64,000 nt of DNA, from assembly GCA_009731375.1 (NCBI GenBank), contig BJOX01000010.1, positions 804,446-868,445 of the forward strand. The letters run 5' to 3'. Below, in pieces: positions 63,073 to 64,000 of the stretch. Origin of the DNA: Paulinella micropora. Lineage: Eukaryota > Cercozoa > Imbricatea > Euglyphida. Both the position numbers and the translations under genes were made by a program. Below the pieces are notes generated by a model that saw only the letters and a list, made by a program, of their open reading frames with translations, had not been told where the DNA came from and did no database searches. Numbering within the stretch: position 1 is the first letter of the stretch; every line of letters starts with the position of its first letter.

Positions 63073-63300
63073 TATCTATCTATCTATCTGTCTGTCTATC
63101 TACCTACCTACCTACCTACCTATCTATCTATCTATCTACCTACCTACCTACCTACCTATTACCTTCTCTATCTCTCTGTCTGCTTACCCAGGTGTGGTAG
63201 GCACGAGTGTGAATCTTTCTCCTCGTACGTTAACACACGCTTTTACCCTTGCCGCTAGCATTCCACCTGATAGATAGAGACATCCAGGCAGAGATGGTTA
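63073..63300. repeat. (TATC)n/(CTAC)n and short spacer
   Basis: Tetranucleotides to about 63165, then about 130 bp with TCGTACGTTAACACACGC and TTACCCTTGCCGCTAGC (similar to phrases at 62230 and 62420). No gene is seen. Confidence 0.8.
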
Positions 63301-63381
63301 TAATTACAACAACAACAACAACAACAATCAACAACAACAACAATAATAATAATGATAATGGTAATGATGATGATGATAACG

Positions 63382-63434
<53 letters not shown>

Positions 63435-63523
63435 GATGATGATGATGATGATAATAATAATAATAATAATAGTAATAATAATAGTAATAATAATAATTAT
63501 AATTATAATAATAATATGTATGT
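63301..63523. repeat. (ACA)n and (AAT)n microsatellite
   Basis: Trinucleotides AAC then AAT/GAT. Confidence 0.95.
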
Positions 63524-63632
63524 ATCGTCTGCCAATTGCTGAGCCAAAAGGCCATGTGCATCCAGTCCTCCATTCCATAAGGAAAGTCTCCACACCAATC
63601 GGTGGAATAAAGGAAGTGACGGCATAGAACAT
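63524..63632. repeat. Short interspersed repeat, second type, copy 2
   Basis: Matches 53466-53577 nearly base for base and is cut by the gap at 63633-63670. Confidence 0.85.
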
Positions 63633-63670
63633 NNNNNNNNNNNNNNNNNNNNNNNNNNNNNNNNNNNNNN

Positions 63671-63706
<36 letters not shown>

Positions 63707-63707
63707 G
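63633..63707. other. Assembly gap and (AAT)n
   Basis: N at 63633-63670, then TAA trinucleotides. Confidence 0.95.
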
Positions 63708-63827
63708 TGCTTCTCTGTCAATGGCTGATGCATTTCTGCACATGCGCCTCCATCGTCTCACCCGTGAGGGGAGTACGAAGAATTGACGATAAGCTCTAAT
63801 GACACCCCCGCAAGGGCAGTTCCAACA

Positions 63828-63828
<1 letters not shown>
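63708..63828 (-). mobile_element. SINE body without tRNA head
   Basis: Matches 53178-53298 with a few differences. It ends at AGTTCCAAC, where (AAT)n begins, so the tRNA-like head is absent (5'-truncated copy). Confidence 0.8.
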
Positions 63829-63874
<46 letters not shown>

Positions 63875-63912
63875 TGATGATAATAATGATAATAATAATA
63901 ATAATAATAATA

Positions 63913-63957
<45 letters not shown>

Positions 63958-63967
63958 GTAGTAGTAA

Positions 63968-64000
<33 letters not shown>
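63829..64000. repeat. (AAT)n then (AGT)n microsatellite
   Basis: Trinucleotide array running off the right edge of the window. Confidence 0.97.

Overview
This is eukaryotic DNA. Coding regions are split by GT-AG introns, and the window holds two Ty3/gypsy LTR retrotransposons, an R2-like non-LTR retrotransposon, tRNA-derived SINEs and inverted-repeat elements. I see no prokaryotic operons, ribosome binding sites or CRISPR. A very large share is microsatellite: (GATA)n/(TATC)n, (GATTA)n, (GA)n, (CA)n, (TAA)n, (ATGT)n and poly-C/G tracts next to assembly gaps. The species cannot be fixed by reading alone. A repeat-rich alga or other protist (a chromerid, for example) is a weak guess from the lipase fusion and repeat style; the TTAGGG-type interstitial repeat does not settle it.

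Layout. 1-8.8 kb: remains of two host genes inside microsatellite-swollen introns. One is a Rab-like small GTPase (four exons, +, 1322-4163). The other is a ricin-B-type lectin exon (-, 6323-6478) with a fresh 125-bp tandem duplication. 8.8-13.2 kb: block-duplicated repeats separated by (GATA)n and a 5'-truncated minus-strand copy of the non-LTR element. 13.48-16.79 kb: the clearest host gene, a class 3 lipase joined to a membrane-spanning C-terminal half, followed by a foldback MITE. 17.4-24.66 kb: nested non-autonomous repeats, including palindromic AATCTTGG repeats, a 1.6-kb TIR element, a solo-LTR-like piece and a gag-like or host ORF.

24,663-35,045 and 35,684-46,070: two full-length (about 10.4 kb), same-orientation Ty3/gypsy elements 638 bp apart. 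Each has ~250-bp TG..CA-type LTRs, a Gag with a CCCH zinc finger and an RGG-rich tail, a 93-nt GT-AG intron between gag and pol that joins the frames exactly, and a Pol with protease-like, RT, RNase H and D,D35E integrase regions plus a long C-terminal domain. Copy 1 has intact pol but an early TGA in gag; copy 2 has the longer gag but three broken places in pol. Short Lys/Glu-rich ORFs, each preceded by ATACTTTAGG, lie beside and between them. 46.6-49.3 kb: 3' end of a third, divergent LTR family on the minus strand.

50-57.4 kb: SINEs, tandem repeats, microsatellites and a TTAGGG-based composite repeat. 57.4-63.1 kb: head-to-tail copies of the non-LTR element (a 3' fragment, a near-full-length but mutated copy and an internally deleted derivative), bordered mainly by (TATC)n. 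63.1-64 kb: SINE bodies in (TAA)n.

The most notable items are the conserved intron that would regulate Gag versus Gag-Pol, the atypical Gag/protease/C-terminal domain set of the LTR family, and the association of the R2-like element with GATA/TATC microsatellites.
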